In this document: positions 13,211 through 20,352 of the stretch, piece by piece
How positions within the stretch are numbered: the stretch's first letter is position 1
Layout: each line of letters starts with the position of its first letter
From: Candidatus Bathyarchaeota archaeon
Lineage (GTDB): Archaea; Thermoproteota; Bathyarchaeia; TCS64
Reading direction: 5' to 3'
Length of the DNA: 28,600 nt
Assembly (NCBI GenBank): GCA_030669135.1
Contig: DAOVEE010000002.1
Coordinates: forward strand, 1 to 28,600
The notes under the pieces: generated by a model
The model's input: only the letters and a program-made list of their open reading frames with translations
What the model was told of the DNA's origin: nothing
Databases searched by the model: none
Made by a program: the position numbers and the translations under genes

Positions 13211-13477
13211 CTACTCCCCAACCAAGCGCCGCGCCTCAGCCACAGCCTTCCTATAGACATCCACCCCTAACCAGAAACCAAGACCAATCAATACATCGAG
13301 ACACTTCTCAAACTCCTCTAGCCCCAGCAACCCCCCAGCCAAACCAAGCAACAGCACACCCACAGTCTCCAAGCAGCGTACACCAAAAACCCGCGCCGTC
13401 ACCGAAGCCTCCCCATCATCCACCACAAAAAGAGCGCTCAGCCTACGCGCCAGTATAATCGCCTCGGCCTCACCCAG
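13211..13477 (-). pseudogene. C-terminal part of a DUF3368 PIN-domain protein
   Basis: Minus-strand frame of 88 codons after TAG: LGEAEAIILARRLSALFVVD, DGEASVTARVFGVRCLETVG, VLLLGLAGGLLGLEEFEKCL, DVLIGLGFWLGVDVYRKAVA and on. GEAEAI...VVDDGEA is the second half of the DUF3368 PIN signature and V-x-GVLLLG its last strand and helix. The N-terminal ~70 residues with the first catalytic Asp are absent: the frame is closed at 13478-13480, exactly where another fragment starts on the plus strand. The antitoxin partner (usually UPF0175) is not present. Confidence 0.72.
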
Positions 13478-13702
13478 CTAACGGCGAAGATACGGGAGAT
13501 AGAGAGACCGCTGGACGCCGTGACGGCCACCAAAACGGCCCTGAAAGGCACCAACGACATCTGCAGAACCGAAGACAGCCTGAAGGAGACGGAAGCCTCG
13601 ATAGGAGAGACGACGAGCGACACCCTGCTCCTGATCGAACAAGGCGACACAAGCATACATCCCCTAAGAGGGTGCCTCAAACTCATAATCCCATGTAACT
13701 AG
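13478..13702 (+). pseudogene. helical protein remnant sharing its tail with 8810-8970
   Basis: Open frame LTAKIREIERPLDAVTATKT, ALKGTNDICRTEDSLKETEA, SIGETTSDTLLLIEQGDTSI, HPLRGCLKLIIPCN with TAG 13700-13702. The charge pattern and heptad-like hydrophobics suggest a coiled coil. A GTG at 13520 could start a 60-residue product, but no RBS or TATA is obvious. The last ~87 bases repeat 8838-8930. Family unknown. Confidence 0.35.
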
Positions 13703-13891
13703 GAACTTTTTGTTTCCCTGAGGTCGTTTAATATCCTATTCTCCTTTGATGACGCTAAGGGTCTCTGAAATACGCCTTCTAAGATTAACTTGAATTTATG
13801 AATAGATTCAGCACAGTTTGTGATCCAATTCTGAAATAATCCTGAAATTCCCTTAAAAGCCGGAAACCGTCTCCGAGACCCGTGAAACACA
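13703..13891. other. intergenic; promoter of zinc-ribbon gene and a possible minus-strand remnant
   Basis: On the minus strand the frame ending at 13699 reads GISGLFQNWITNCAESIHKF, then KLILEGVFQRPLASSKENRI and LNDLRETKSS, protein-like but without a start or known family. CTTAAAAG at about 13852-13859 is a TATA-like element 33-40 bases upstream of GTG 13892. Confidence 0.3.
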
Positions 13892-14716
13892 GTGCAATAC
13901 TGTAAGAAATGTGGAGAAGAGGTGGAGGACGGAGCCGAGTTCTGTCCCCACTGCGGAGCCGACCTCAGGGCTGCGGACATATCGTACTCGAAGCCCCGGG
14001 GCGGCGGCTGGGACGCTGGCAAGGTGCTGGTTGTACTCTTCGGCGGCTTCCTGGTACTCGTTGGCGTCCCCCTGCTGTTCAGCGGGACAGCCCTGATGGG
14101 GGTTACCCGGAGCCTCAGCGACGGCTACGGCTACATCGGCGTCAGCGGCGTCGACCTGGGGACCGGCACACAGGCTATCGTATTCAGGCCCATGCACGTC
14201 GACGAGATGGTCATCGATGAGATCGATGGACCCATGGTGAGATACTGGCATCCCGAGCCGGGGAACTTCATAGACCTGAAGTTCACGCTGGACAGCAACA
14301 ATGGCAAAGAGGTGTTCATAGGGATAGTGGAGGAGTCTGACGCCGCCCCCGTTTTCGCGAGGATGCTGTACGACTCCATCATCGACATAGATATGGACCA
14401 CCCCTACGACAGCAACCCCCAGATAACCTACAACAGGCACAGCGGAGACCAGCTTGAAGGCTCACCAGCCGACCTGGATATATGGGCGGCCTACGCCTAC
14501 GGCGACGAGTTGACGCTGGAATGGGAACCCGAGGAAGGCGACTACTGGATAGTCATCATGAACCTCGACGGCTCCATGGGCGTTAACGTGGACACCGGCT
14601 TCGGCGTGAAGGCGCCGTTCCTTGACCTCATAGGCAAGGGGCTGCTCTTCGGCGGCCTCGTATGCTTCGGCCTCGGCGCACTCGTCATCTACGTCGCCGT
14701 CGTCAGGAGAGACTAG
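13892..14716 (+). CDS. zinc-ribbon membrane protein with extracytoplasmic domain
   Basis: 274 residues from GTG 13892. Residues 3-24 are a double-CxxC zinc ribbon (YCKKCGEEVEDGAEFCPHCG). A first membrane span lies at ~43-65 (VLVVLFGGFLVLVGVPLLF), a ~180-residue loop rich in D, E and aromatic residues lies outside (TYNRHSGDQLEG..., DELTLEWEPEEGDYWIVIMN, a jelly-roll-like pattern), and a second span is at ~245-268 (GLLFGGLVCFGLGALVIYVA) ending in RRD. By topology the ribbon and C-terminus are cytoplasmic. Function unknown. Seven bases before the next gene's RBS, which has the same type of N-terminal ribbon, so the two probably form an operon. Confidence 0.75.
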   Translation: MQYCKKCGEEVEDGAEFCPHCGADLRAADISYSKPRGGGWDAGKVLVVLFGGFLVLVGVPLLFSGTALMGVTRSLSDGYGYIGVSGVDLGTGTQAIVFRPMHVDEMVIDEIDGPMVRYWHPEPGNFIDLKFTLDSNNGKEVFIGIVEESDAAPVFARMLYDSIIDIDMDHPYDSNPQITYNRHSGDQLEGSPADLDIWAAYAYGDELTLEWEPEEGDYWIVIMNLDGSMGVNVDTGFGVKAPFLDLIGKGLLFGGLVCFGLGALVIYVAVVRRD

Positions 14717-14728
14717 GAGGCGTAATGG

Positions 14729-15199
14729 ATGGTATACTGTAAGAAGTGCGGCAAGGAGCTCAGCGAGGACGCCGAGTACTGCTCCGGCTGCGGAGCCAGG
14801 CAGCACGTGGACGAGCTTGTGCTTGCCTCGTGGGGCGAGAGGCTTGTAGCCTTCCTCATCGACTCGCTGCTGGTAGGGATAGTGGCGGGGATGTTCGCGT
14901 GGCCGCTCAGGTGGCACGACCCCTTCCCCTTCCTCAACATAGGCGTGAACAGCGTCTTCCTGTTCCTCTACTGGGCGTACCTAGAGGGCACCGAGGGACA
15001 GAGCCTAGGCAAGAGAGCCATGAAGATCATGGTAGTTGACCTACACGGCGAGCCCATCGACATAAGCAGGGGCATGTACCAGGCCGTCGGTAAGGCCTTC
15101 CTGATGCCCCTGGACGTCATAGTCGGCTGGCTCCTGTACCCGGACAAACAGCAGAGGCTCTTCAACCACCTCAGCGGAACCATCGTGGTCAAAGAGTAG
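14729..15199 (+). CDS. RDD-family membrane protein with N-terminal zinc ribbon
   Basis: 156 residues. Zinc ribbon at 3-23 (YCKKCGKELSEDAEYCSGCG), then an RDD domain: SWGERLVAFLIDSLLVGIVA (Arg and Asp of the RDD motif), a span around GVNSVFLFLYWAYL, GQSLGKRAMKIMVVD, and a final span FLMPLDVIVGWLLYPDKQQR. RDD proteins are small multi-span proteins, some linked to ion transport or stress; the role here is not known. TAGGAGG at 14714-14720 is a strong Shine-Dalgarno; ATG 14729 is in frame, ATG 14725 is not. Cotranscription with the gene at 13892 is likely. Confidence 0.82.
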   Translation: MVYCKKCGKELSEDAEYCSGCGARQHVDELVLASWGERLVAFLIDSLLVGIVAGMFAWPLRWHDPFPFLNIGVNSVFLFLYWAYLEGTEGQSLGKRAMKIMVVDLHGEPIDISRGMYQAVGKAFLMPLDVIVGWLLYPDKQQRLFNHLSGTIVVKE

Positions 15200-15207
15200 G
15201 CCACACC

Positions 15208-15227
15208 TTTTTCTCCCCCCATTTTTT
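15208..15227 (+). terminator. double T-run terminator after the RDD gene
   Basis: TTTTT at about 15208-15212 and TTTTTT at 15222-15227, starting nine bases past the RDD stop, separated by a C7-8 stretch. Archaeal RNA polymerase ends at such T runs without a hairpin. The iorA promoter follows (TATTAAAAGG near 15272-15281). Confidence 0.5.
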
Positions 15228-15307
15228 CAGGGACCACACTCACTGGTACCGGTTTTTCAACCGTTAAACGTATTAAAAGGTTCAAACAAGTGTGTTGAGG
15301 AATCATT

Positions 15308-17170
15308 TTGTTAGATGAGGAAGGTTCACATAAGCTTCTGATGGGGAACGAGGCGGTGGCCCGCGGCGCTATAGAGGCCGGGGTACACGTTGCAGTCGGT
15401 TACCCCGGGACCCCGTCAACTGAGGTCATCGAGACGCTGTCTCGCTACGCAGAACAGGCGGACATGCATGTGGAGTGGGCGGTCAACGAGAAGGTCGCAT
15501 TCGACATAGGGGCTGGCGTGTCCTACGGCGGAGCCCGCTGCCTGGTTACCATGAAGAGCGCCGGTCTCAACGTGGCCAGTGACTCCATTGTGAGCGTCGC
15601 CTATGGCGACCTCGTGGGGGGACTCGTCATATACGTGGCCGACGACCCTGGGCTCCACGCGGGCATGGAGGAGCAGGATAGCCGTATTTTCGCCGCCGCC
15701 AGCCTGCTTCCCATGCTCGACGTCTCCGACTCTCAGGAGAGCAAGGACGCCGTGGTTAACGCGTTCAGTTACAGCGAAGCCAACAAGGTACCTGTCATCG
15801 TGAGGTCAACGTCCAGGGTCGCCCACGGTAAGAGCCCTGTGGTCTACGGGCACATCGAGAAGGTAGGGCGGAAGCCGCACCTTGAGCGGGACATAAGCGT
15901 GTACACCCGGGCGTCCCCCGTGTGGTGCATGCAGCAGCACGCTAACCTCAACCGTAAAGTGGATGCCCTCACTCCCCTCGTGGAGAAGGACCACAACGAG
16001 CTAAGCCTCACGCCTGGGCAGAGGCTGGGGGTAGTTGCCTCGGGTGTCAGCTGGAACTACCTGATGGATGTCGTTTCGAGGCGAGGCCTCGAGTTGGCGA
16101 CCCTTAAGGTGGGCAGCGTTAACCCGCTCCCCGTCAACCTCTTCTCTAGGCTCGTCGCGCAGGTGGACCGGCTCCTCCTTCTGGAGGAGTTGGAGCCCTA
16201 CGTGGAGCTACGACTGAAGGCGCTTATCGCCGACCAGCCGAGGAAGGTGGCTGTCCTCGGGAAGATTGACGGCACGCTTCCGAGGGTAGGCGAGTATGAC
16301 TACGATCTCGTGGAGAAGGCGGTGCTCAAGCTCATCGAGGCGCCGGAGGCAAGCGATCCTGAACTCGCCTCTCGTCGGGACGAGGCGCGTAAGCTGGCTC
16401 CGAGGAGGAGCCTCCCCTTCTGCCCAGGCTGCCCCCACAGGGGCACCTACACCGCCCTGTCTCAGGCCCTGAAGGAGCTGGGCTACGAGAAGGGCGAAGT
16501 CATCGTGACTGGCGACATAGGCTGCACCATACTGGGCATGCACCCGCCCTTCGACATGTGCTGGACCGAGGTCAGCATGGGGGCCAGCATAGGGTTGGCC
16601 ATGGGCCTCAAACGCGCCGGCGTCGAGGCCCCCGTCATAGCAGCCATCGGCGACAGCACCTTCTTCCACGCCGGGCTGCCCCCAGCCGTCAACGCGGCGT
16701 GGAGCGGCACACCCGTCGTGATAGCCGTCCTGGACAACGAGATCACGGGCATGACCGGGCACCAGCCCTCCCCCGCCAGCGGGTTCAACGCCCTCCATCA
16801 GCCCGTGGACGTGGTTAAGATAGAGGACATGCTCAGGGCGTCCGGGATAGACAAGGTCAGCGTCGTGAACCCCTTCAACCTCGCCGAGTCAAAGGAAGCC
16901 TTCAAGGACGCCGTCCAGCACGACGGACCCTCTGGCGTAGTGTTGAGGGGCGCATGCGCCCTCGTCGCGCGCAGAAACCGCCTAACCAGACCCCCTCGTT
17001 ATGTGGACCCAGAAATATGCACAGGATGCCTCCTCTGCGTCAGGACCCTCAGCTGCCCAGCCATGGAGGTAAAGGATGGCAAGATGTCGATAAACAGCGA
17101 CACGTGTGAGGGCTGCGGCCTCTGCGCCCAGGTATGCCCCTTCCAAGCCATACAGGGAGGCGACCAGTGA
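15308..17170 (+). CDS. iorA: indolepyruvate:ferredoxin oxidoreductase, alpha subunit
   Basis: 620 residues from TTG 15308, usual length. Catalyses CoA- and ferredoxin-dependent oxidative decarboxylation of arylpyruvates to aryl-acetyl-CoA in aromatic amino-acid fermentation. N-terminal pyrimidine-binding region: MGNEAVARGAIEAGVHVAVG, then YPGTPSTEVIETL. TPP/Mg-binding domain: SLPFCPGCPHRGTYTAL, GDIGCTILG and IGDSTFFHAG ... LDNEITGMTGHQPSP. C-terminal ferredoxin domain: CTGCLLCVRTLSCP (IOR-type, wide last spacing) and CEGCGLCAQVCP, so two [4Fe-4S] clusters. TATTAAAAGG (15272-15281) lies 27-36 bases before the start, implying a leaderless transcript. Its TGA overlaps the iorB ATG by one base. 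Oxygen-sensitive enzyme, so an anaerobic habit is likely. Confidence 0.95.
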   Translation: MLDEEGSHKLLMGNEAVARGAIEAGVHVAVGYPGTPSTEVIETLSRYAEQADMHVEWAVNEKVAFDIGAGVSYGGARCLVTMKSAGLNVASDSIVSVAYGDLVGGLVIYVADDPGLHAGMEEQDSRIFAAASLLPMLDVSDSQESKDAVVNAFSYSEANKVPVIVRSTSRVAHGKSPVVYGHIEKVGRKPHLERDISVYTRASPVWCMQQHANLNRKVDALTPLVEKDHNELSLTPGQRLGVVASGVSWNYLMDVVSRRGLELATLKVGSVNPLPVNLFSRLVAQVDRLLLLEELEPYVELRLKALIADQPRKVAVLGKIDGTLPRVGEYDYDLVEKAVLKLIEAPEASDPELASRRDEARKLAPRRSLPFCPGCPHRGTYTALSQALKELGYEKGEVIVTGDIGCTILGMHPPFDMCWTEVSMGASIGLAMGLKRAGVEAPVIAAIGDSTFFHAGLPPAVNAAWSGTPVVIAVLDNEITGMTGHQPSPASGFNALHQPVDVVKIEDMLRASGIDKVSVVNPFNLAESKEAFKDAVQHDGPSGVVLRGACALVARRNRLTRPPRYVDPEICTGCLLCVRTLSCPAMEVKDGKMSINSDTCEGCGLCAQVCPFQAIQGGDQ

Positions 17171-17766
17171 TGGTGAAGGAGTACAACATCCTCATATCCA
17201 GCGTAGGCGGCCAAGGTGGCATAACCTTGGCCAGGGTAATCGCCAACGCCGCTATGAGCATGGGGTTGAACCTTCGGGTCGGCGAGACGCTGGGCATGGC
17301 TCAGAGGGGAGGCGCCGTGCAGAGCCACATCAGGCTAGGCGACGGAGTCCACAGCTCCCTCATACCGTCTGGCGGAGCCGACGTCCTCCTCTCCTTGGAG
17401 CCAAGCGAAGCCGTCCGGGTAGCCGGGTACCTCGGCCCCGGTACCCGGGTAATCATGAACACCGTCCCCACACACCCCATCCCCGTGATGCTGGGGCAGG
17501 CCACGTACCCGAGCCTCAAGGAGATAACGGGCGCCCTGGAGGCCATTGGCTGCGAGGCGCACGCCATGGACGCCACGCGCATAGCCTGGGAGGCCGACGC
17601 GCCGCGGAGCATGAACGTGACAGTACTTGGAGCCTACATGGCACTGGGCGAGGGAGTGCTGACGGAGGACGCCGTCAAGGAGGCGCTTAAGCGGAGCCTA
17701 CCTGCGAGATACCTAGAGCAGAACCTGAGGGCCTATGAGAGAGGCTTCGAGGCCCTCCCGAGATGA
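17170..17766 (+). CDS. iorB: indolepyruvate:ferredoxin oxidoreductase, beta subunit
   Basis: 198 residues from ATG 17170, inside the iorA stop (TGATG). Pyruvate/ketoisovalerate oxidoreductase gamma-type fold: YNILISSVGGQGGITLARVI, VGETLGMAQRGGAVQSHIRL, then GGADVLLSLEPSEAVRVAGY. This subunit pairs with IorA to form the (alpha-beta)2 enzyme and contributes to the CoA/TPP pocket. An in-frame ATG upstream at 17134 lies inside iorA and is not needed. Ends about 22 bases before a T7 run at 17789 that probably terminates the operon. Confidence 0.94.
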   Translation: MVKEYNILISSVGGQGGITLARVIANAAMSMGLNLRVGETLGMAQRGGAVQSHIRLGDGVHSSLIPSGGADVLLSLEPSEAVRVAGYLGPGTRVIMNTVPTHPIPVMLGQATYPSLKEITGALEAIGCEAHAMDATRIAWEADAPRSMNVTVLGAYMALGEGVLTEDAVKEALKRSLPARYLEQNLRAYERGFEALPR

Positions 17767-17788
17767 GGTCGCGGCCCGCATCGCCCCA

Positions 17789-17795
17789 TTTTTTT
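17789..17795 (+). terminator. T7 terminator after iorB
   Basis: CCCCATTTTTTTCACC: a seven-T run 22 bases after the iorB stop, in an otherwise GC-rich spacer. 17,767-17,834 holds no gene. Confidence 0.5.
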
Positions 17796-17834
17796 CACCG
17801 CAGATATTAAACCCGTCTGTGATACGGTCAGGGC

Positions 17835-18215
17835 TCACCTATCGTATCTCGGTTTCCCGTTGAACCCCGTCAAGTCGATTATGTCCACCCTGTTCCCGTC
17901 GGGGTCCTCCAAAACGGCGTACTTACCCGTCCTGACGTCGAATGGGCCTTCGACCACCCTGTAGCCTCTATTGGTATATTCATTGCAGAACTCCGTCACG
18001 TCGTCAACAGAGAAACTGTACGAGGGGTTAGGTAGACCCTCATCATTGTGAATAACTATCTCAGAGTCGTTGCCCGGGAAGAGAAACCCTATCATGCCAC
18101 GATCCGTATCCGTCCAGCCACGCCTCAGACCCATCACGTCCTCGTAGAAACGGGCCGAAGCCTCCAGGTCGCTTACCCTTAACATGATGCAGTCGATCTT
18201 CCTGAGCCCGCCCAA
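17835..18215 (-). CDS. VOC (glyoxalase/bleomycin-resistance) family protein
   Basis: 126 residues from TTG 18215. One VOC module pair: RKIDCIMLRVSDLEASARFY, EDVMGLRRG, then SFSVDDVTEFCNEYTNRGYR and KYAVLEDPDGNRVDIIDLTG. The usual first metal ligand His (DH at the first strand) is Cys here (IDCIML), while the Glu of VLEDPDGN is kept, so metal use is uncertain. Substrate unknown. It starts five bases after the stop of the deacetylase frame on the same strand, so the two form an operon. ATG at residue 11 would truncate the first strand, hence TTG. Confidence 0.8.
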   Translation of the reverse strand: MGGLRKIDCIMLRVSDLEASARFYEDVMGLRRGWTDTDRGMIGFLFPGNDSEIVIHNDEGLPNPSYSFSVDDVTEFCNEYTNRGYRVVEGPFDVRTGKYAVLEDPDGNRVDIIDLTGFNGKPRYDR

Positions 18216-18220
18216 GGTTG

Positions 18221-19023
18221 CTACCTGCTCATCCAGTGCTCGGCTACCATCCGGGCGTTGGCGAACCAGACTCCGGGAACCGCTTCATGTAGTTGATGGT
18301 TCTCTCCAGGAGCATGATGTTCCCAGGCTTCCCGATGATCTGTGGGTGGAACATGCTCGTCCAGCAGAGCCCGTACCGGTAATAACCGTCGAAGGCGTTC
18401 GTCCATATCTCGTAGCCCGTCTCGGGGCTCAGCATCCGTGCCTTGTAGTTGCCGAAGGGATAGTCTGCGAAGATGTGGAAGTCGTCCATCTCGTAGTAGC
18501 TGGGCACCTCGACGAGGCCGTTGGGTAGCGTGTACGGCGTGTCGCTGCCCCTGAGGCTGCTGTCGTAGATGAACCCGTTCTCCGCAAGTATGTCCAGAGT
18601 GTTGGGGCTCAACTCGCCGCCGGCGGTCCTGTTCCCCACGGGCCTGTACCCTGTGGCGTCCTCGATGGCCTGCACACATTTGAGCAGTCTCTCCGTCTCC
18701 CCCTCCTTGCTGAGGTCTGTTATCTTCTCGTGTACCCAGCCGTGGGTGGCAACGTCGTGCCCCCGTTTAACGATCTCAGCCACCTCCTCGTGGTGGTTAA
18801 CTGCGTTCATGGCCACCACGAACCACGTCGACTTGATCCTGTGCTCGTCAAGCAAATCAAGGATACGTGGGATGATGCCTGCCCTCCACACGTAGTCTCC
18901 CTGAGAGATGACCCGGGGCATGTCGGCGACCTCGGGCATGTTCCCCATGAACACGTACTCGGCGTCAAGATCGAAGGTGAAGCACACGGCGCACCTCTTA
19001 CCGTCAGGCCAGACAGAACTCAT
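18221..19023 (-). pseudogene. polysaccharide deacetylase (HpPgdA-like), frameshifted near the 3' end
   Basis: ATG 19023. NodB motifs: 1, CFTFDLDAEY; 2, HGWVHEKITDL (HxxxH for the metal); 3, NRTAGGELSPNTLDIL. DYVWRAGIIPRILDLLDEHR and STWFVVAMNAV place it with the Helicobacter PgdA/HP0310 and allantoinase-like deacetylases, acting on N-acetylated sugars or small amides. The open frame ends SGSPTPGW at 18244, but from KRFP the shifted frame gives GVWFANARMVAEHWMSR, the normal family ending, with TAG 18221-18223. One base is missing from the GGG/CCC run at 18275-18277. The catalytic part is whole, so the enzyme may still work even if the frameshift is real. A consensus error is equally possible. 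Confidence 0.8.
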
Positions 19024-19117
19024 GGCAACTCAGAGAGTACTCGCCCTCGATGTGTATAAGGTTCACCTTGGGACTAAATCTATATCTGGGGAGAATAAAT
19101 AGTTCACGAGAGACTGC
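19024..19117. promoter_or_regulatory. divergent promoter region
   Basis: For the minus strand, CTTATAC around 19057-19063 lies ~35 bases before ATG 19023. For the plus strand, AATAAATAG near 19093-19101 and CTATATCTGG near 19078-19087 lie 17-40 bases before GTG 19118. Confidence 0.45.
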
Positions 19118-19609
19118 GTGACCACCTCAGGCGAGCTGCTCTACGGCGAGGACTACGAGGCCCACCCCCTGTTCCATGTCTTCTTCGCGGCGGTAATCGT
19201 GCTATTAACATACTTGTCGATGAGCCCTTTCAACCTCAGGCTCCCAAGATCATCGCAGGCCCTAGTCGTCTTCGCGGACATGGCCGTGATATTCCTCTAC
19301 TTAAACCTCAGGACCCTGAGGATCAGGGTGACGGAGAGCCAGCTCCGCGTCGCCTTCGGAGTCATAGGGACCAGCGTCCCGCTCTCGGAGGTCCTCCTCG
19401 TCGAGGCCGAGAAGCTGTCGTTCTGGAGGTACAGCGGCGGCCTTGGGATACGGTGGGGATGGGATGGAAGCGTGGGCTACCTCATGAACTATGGCGACGC
19501 AGTCAGGGTTATCCGCCGCAGAGGCAGGGCCTTCGTGTTCAGCACACATAACCCTAGCACGGTATTAGAAGTAATACAAAACAAGATTGAAGTCGGGGAA
19601 GCGGCTTAG
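19118..19609 (+). CDS. two-span membrane protein with PH-like domain
   Basis: 163 residues from GTG 19118. Two membrane spans: ~20-37 (LFHVFFAAVIVLLTYLSM) and ~50-66 (ALVVFADMAVIFLYLNL). Then a soluble C-terminal domain of alternating strands (LRIRVTESQLRVAFGVIGTS, VPLSEVLLVEAEKL, DAVRVIRRRGRAFVFST) ending in a helix (TVLEVIQNKIEV). This resembles bacterial-PH-type domains, but I cannot name the family. The stop overlaps the nusA stop on the other strand (TTAG, 19606-19609). Its position where rps12 normally follows nusA shows the ribosomal part of the operon has been separated. Confidence 0.65.
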   Translation: MTTSGELLYGEDYEAHPLFHVFFAAVIVLLTYLSMSPFNLRLPRSSQALVVFADMAVIFLYLNLRTLRIRVTESQLRVAFGVIGTSVPLSEVLLVEAEKLSFWRYSGGLGIRWGWDGSVGYLMNYGDAVRVIRRRGRAFVFSTHNPSTVLEVIQNKIEVGEAA

Positions 19610-20043
19610 TTTATCACGACTGTGTCGAGCTGGAAGTAGCGGTCCGCGAGGAACCTTATCTTTTTGATGTTGGACCCGTTCTTGCCGATGGCTATGCCCT
19701 TGTCCTTGGGCTCCACGTTCACCATGGCGATCTTCTTGCCTCCCATCCTGTCGACGAGGCGGATGTCCTTGACCTTCGCCGGCTTCAACGCGTTCCTGAT
19801 GAACTTCTCGGGCTCGGGCAGGTACTCGTATATCTCGACCTGCTTGTTGGTCATGCTGCGGAAACGTTTTATCTTCTCGCCGCCCTTGCCGACGGCTAGC
19901 CCTACCTCTCCCTTCTTCACCGTGAATATGATGGTGTCCATGTCCTCGTCGACGATGCAGTCGACGATGGTCGCCCCCGTCATGTTCTGCAGGAGCTGTA
20001 TGTACCTCATCTCAGTCTCTGTGATCTTTATGTTGTTGAGCAT
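19606..20043 (-). CDS. nusA: NusA-like transcription factor (two KH domains)
   Basis: 145 residues, the normal length for archaeal NusA, which has only the two KH domains. GxxG loops: GLAVGKGGEKIKRFRSM in KH1 and GIAIGKNGSNIKKIRFLADR in KH2. It binds nascent RNA and the elongating polymerase, affecting pausing and termination. Last gene of rpoB-rpoA-rpl30e-nusA, three bases after the L30e stop. Its stop overlaps that of the convergent gene at 19118-19609. In many archaea rps12 and rps7 follow; not here. Confidence 0.95.
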   Translation of the reverse strand: MLNNIKITETEMRYIQLLQNMTGATIVDCIVDEDMDTIIFTVKKGEVGLAVGKGGEKIKRFRSMTNKQVEIYEYLPEPEKFIRNALKPAKVKDIRLVDRMGGKKIAMVNVEPKDKGIAIGKNGSNIKKIRFLADRYFQLDTVVIN

Positions 20044-20046
20044 GCG

Positions 20047-20352
20047 CTAATCTTCCTTCGCCAAGTCTAGTATCCTTGAGTCGCCCGGGTCGTTGATCAC
20101 GATCGCTGAAACAGGGTAGGGTTTCCCACACAGCACCCCCAAATCTACGCTGTCTTTAGCGTGCGTAAGCACGGGTATCTCGCTTAGCCTGCCATACGTC
20201 TCTATGGCCTCGGCGTTCTCGGCTGGACAGTTAGAGCTGAGGATAGCCATCCTGGCCCTGCCACGCCTCATCTCCCTGACCGCCATCTTCGATCCTAGCT
20301 GGACCCTGCCGGTGGAGAGAGCGAGTCTCAACTCGTGGTCTACGCTACTCAT
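20047..20352 (-). CDS. rpl30e: ribosomal protein L30e family
   Basis: 101 residues. L30e/L7Ae fold: ALSTGRVQLGSKMAVREMRR, GRARMAILSSNCPAENAEAI, then SEIPVLTHAKDSVDLGVLCG and a C-terminal strand. RNA-binding protein of the large subunit, classically encoded between rpoA2 and nusA in archaea. It starts eight bases inside the rpoA 3' end and stops three bases before nusA, so it is translationally coupled in the operon. Confidence 0.95.
   Translation of the reverse strand: MSSVDHELRLALSTGRVQLGSKMAVREMRRGRARMAILSSNCPAENAEAIETYGRLSEIPVLTHAKDSVDLGVLCGKPYPVSAIVINDPGDSRILDLAKED

Noticed and set aside
13050..13256. Origin-recognition-box-like CTTCCGGGAAACC near 13,076
   Set aside because: Only a loose, single match to archaeal origin boxes, with no second copy and no Orc1/Cdc6 gene in the window.
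13853..14440. 195-residue minus ORF opposite the zinc-ribbon gene
   Set aside because: The plus frame has a zinc ribbon, two membrane spans and GC-third-position bias; the minus ORF is its antisense.
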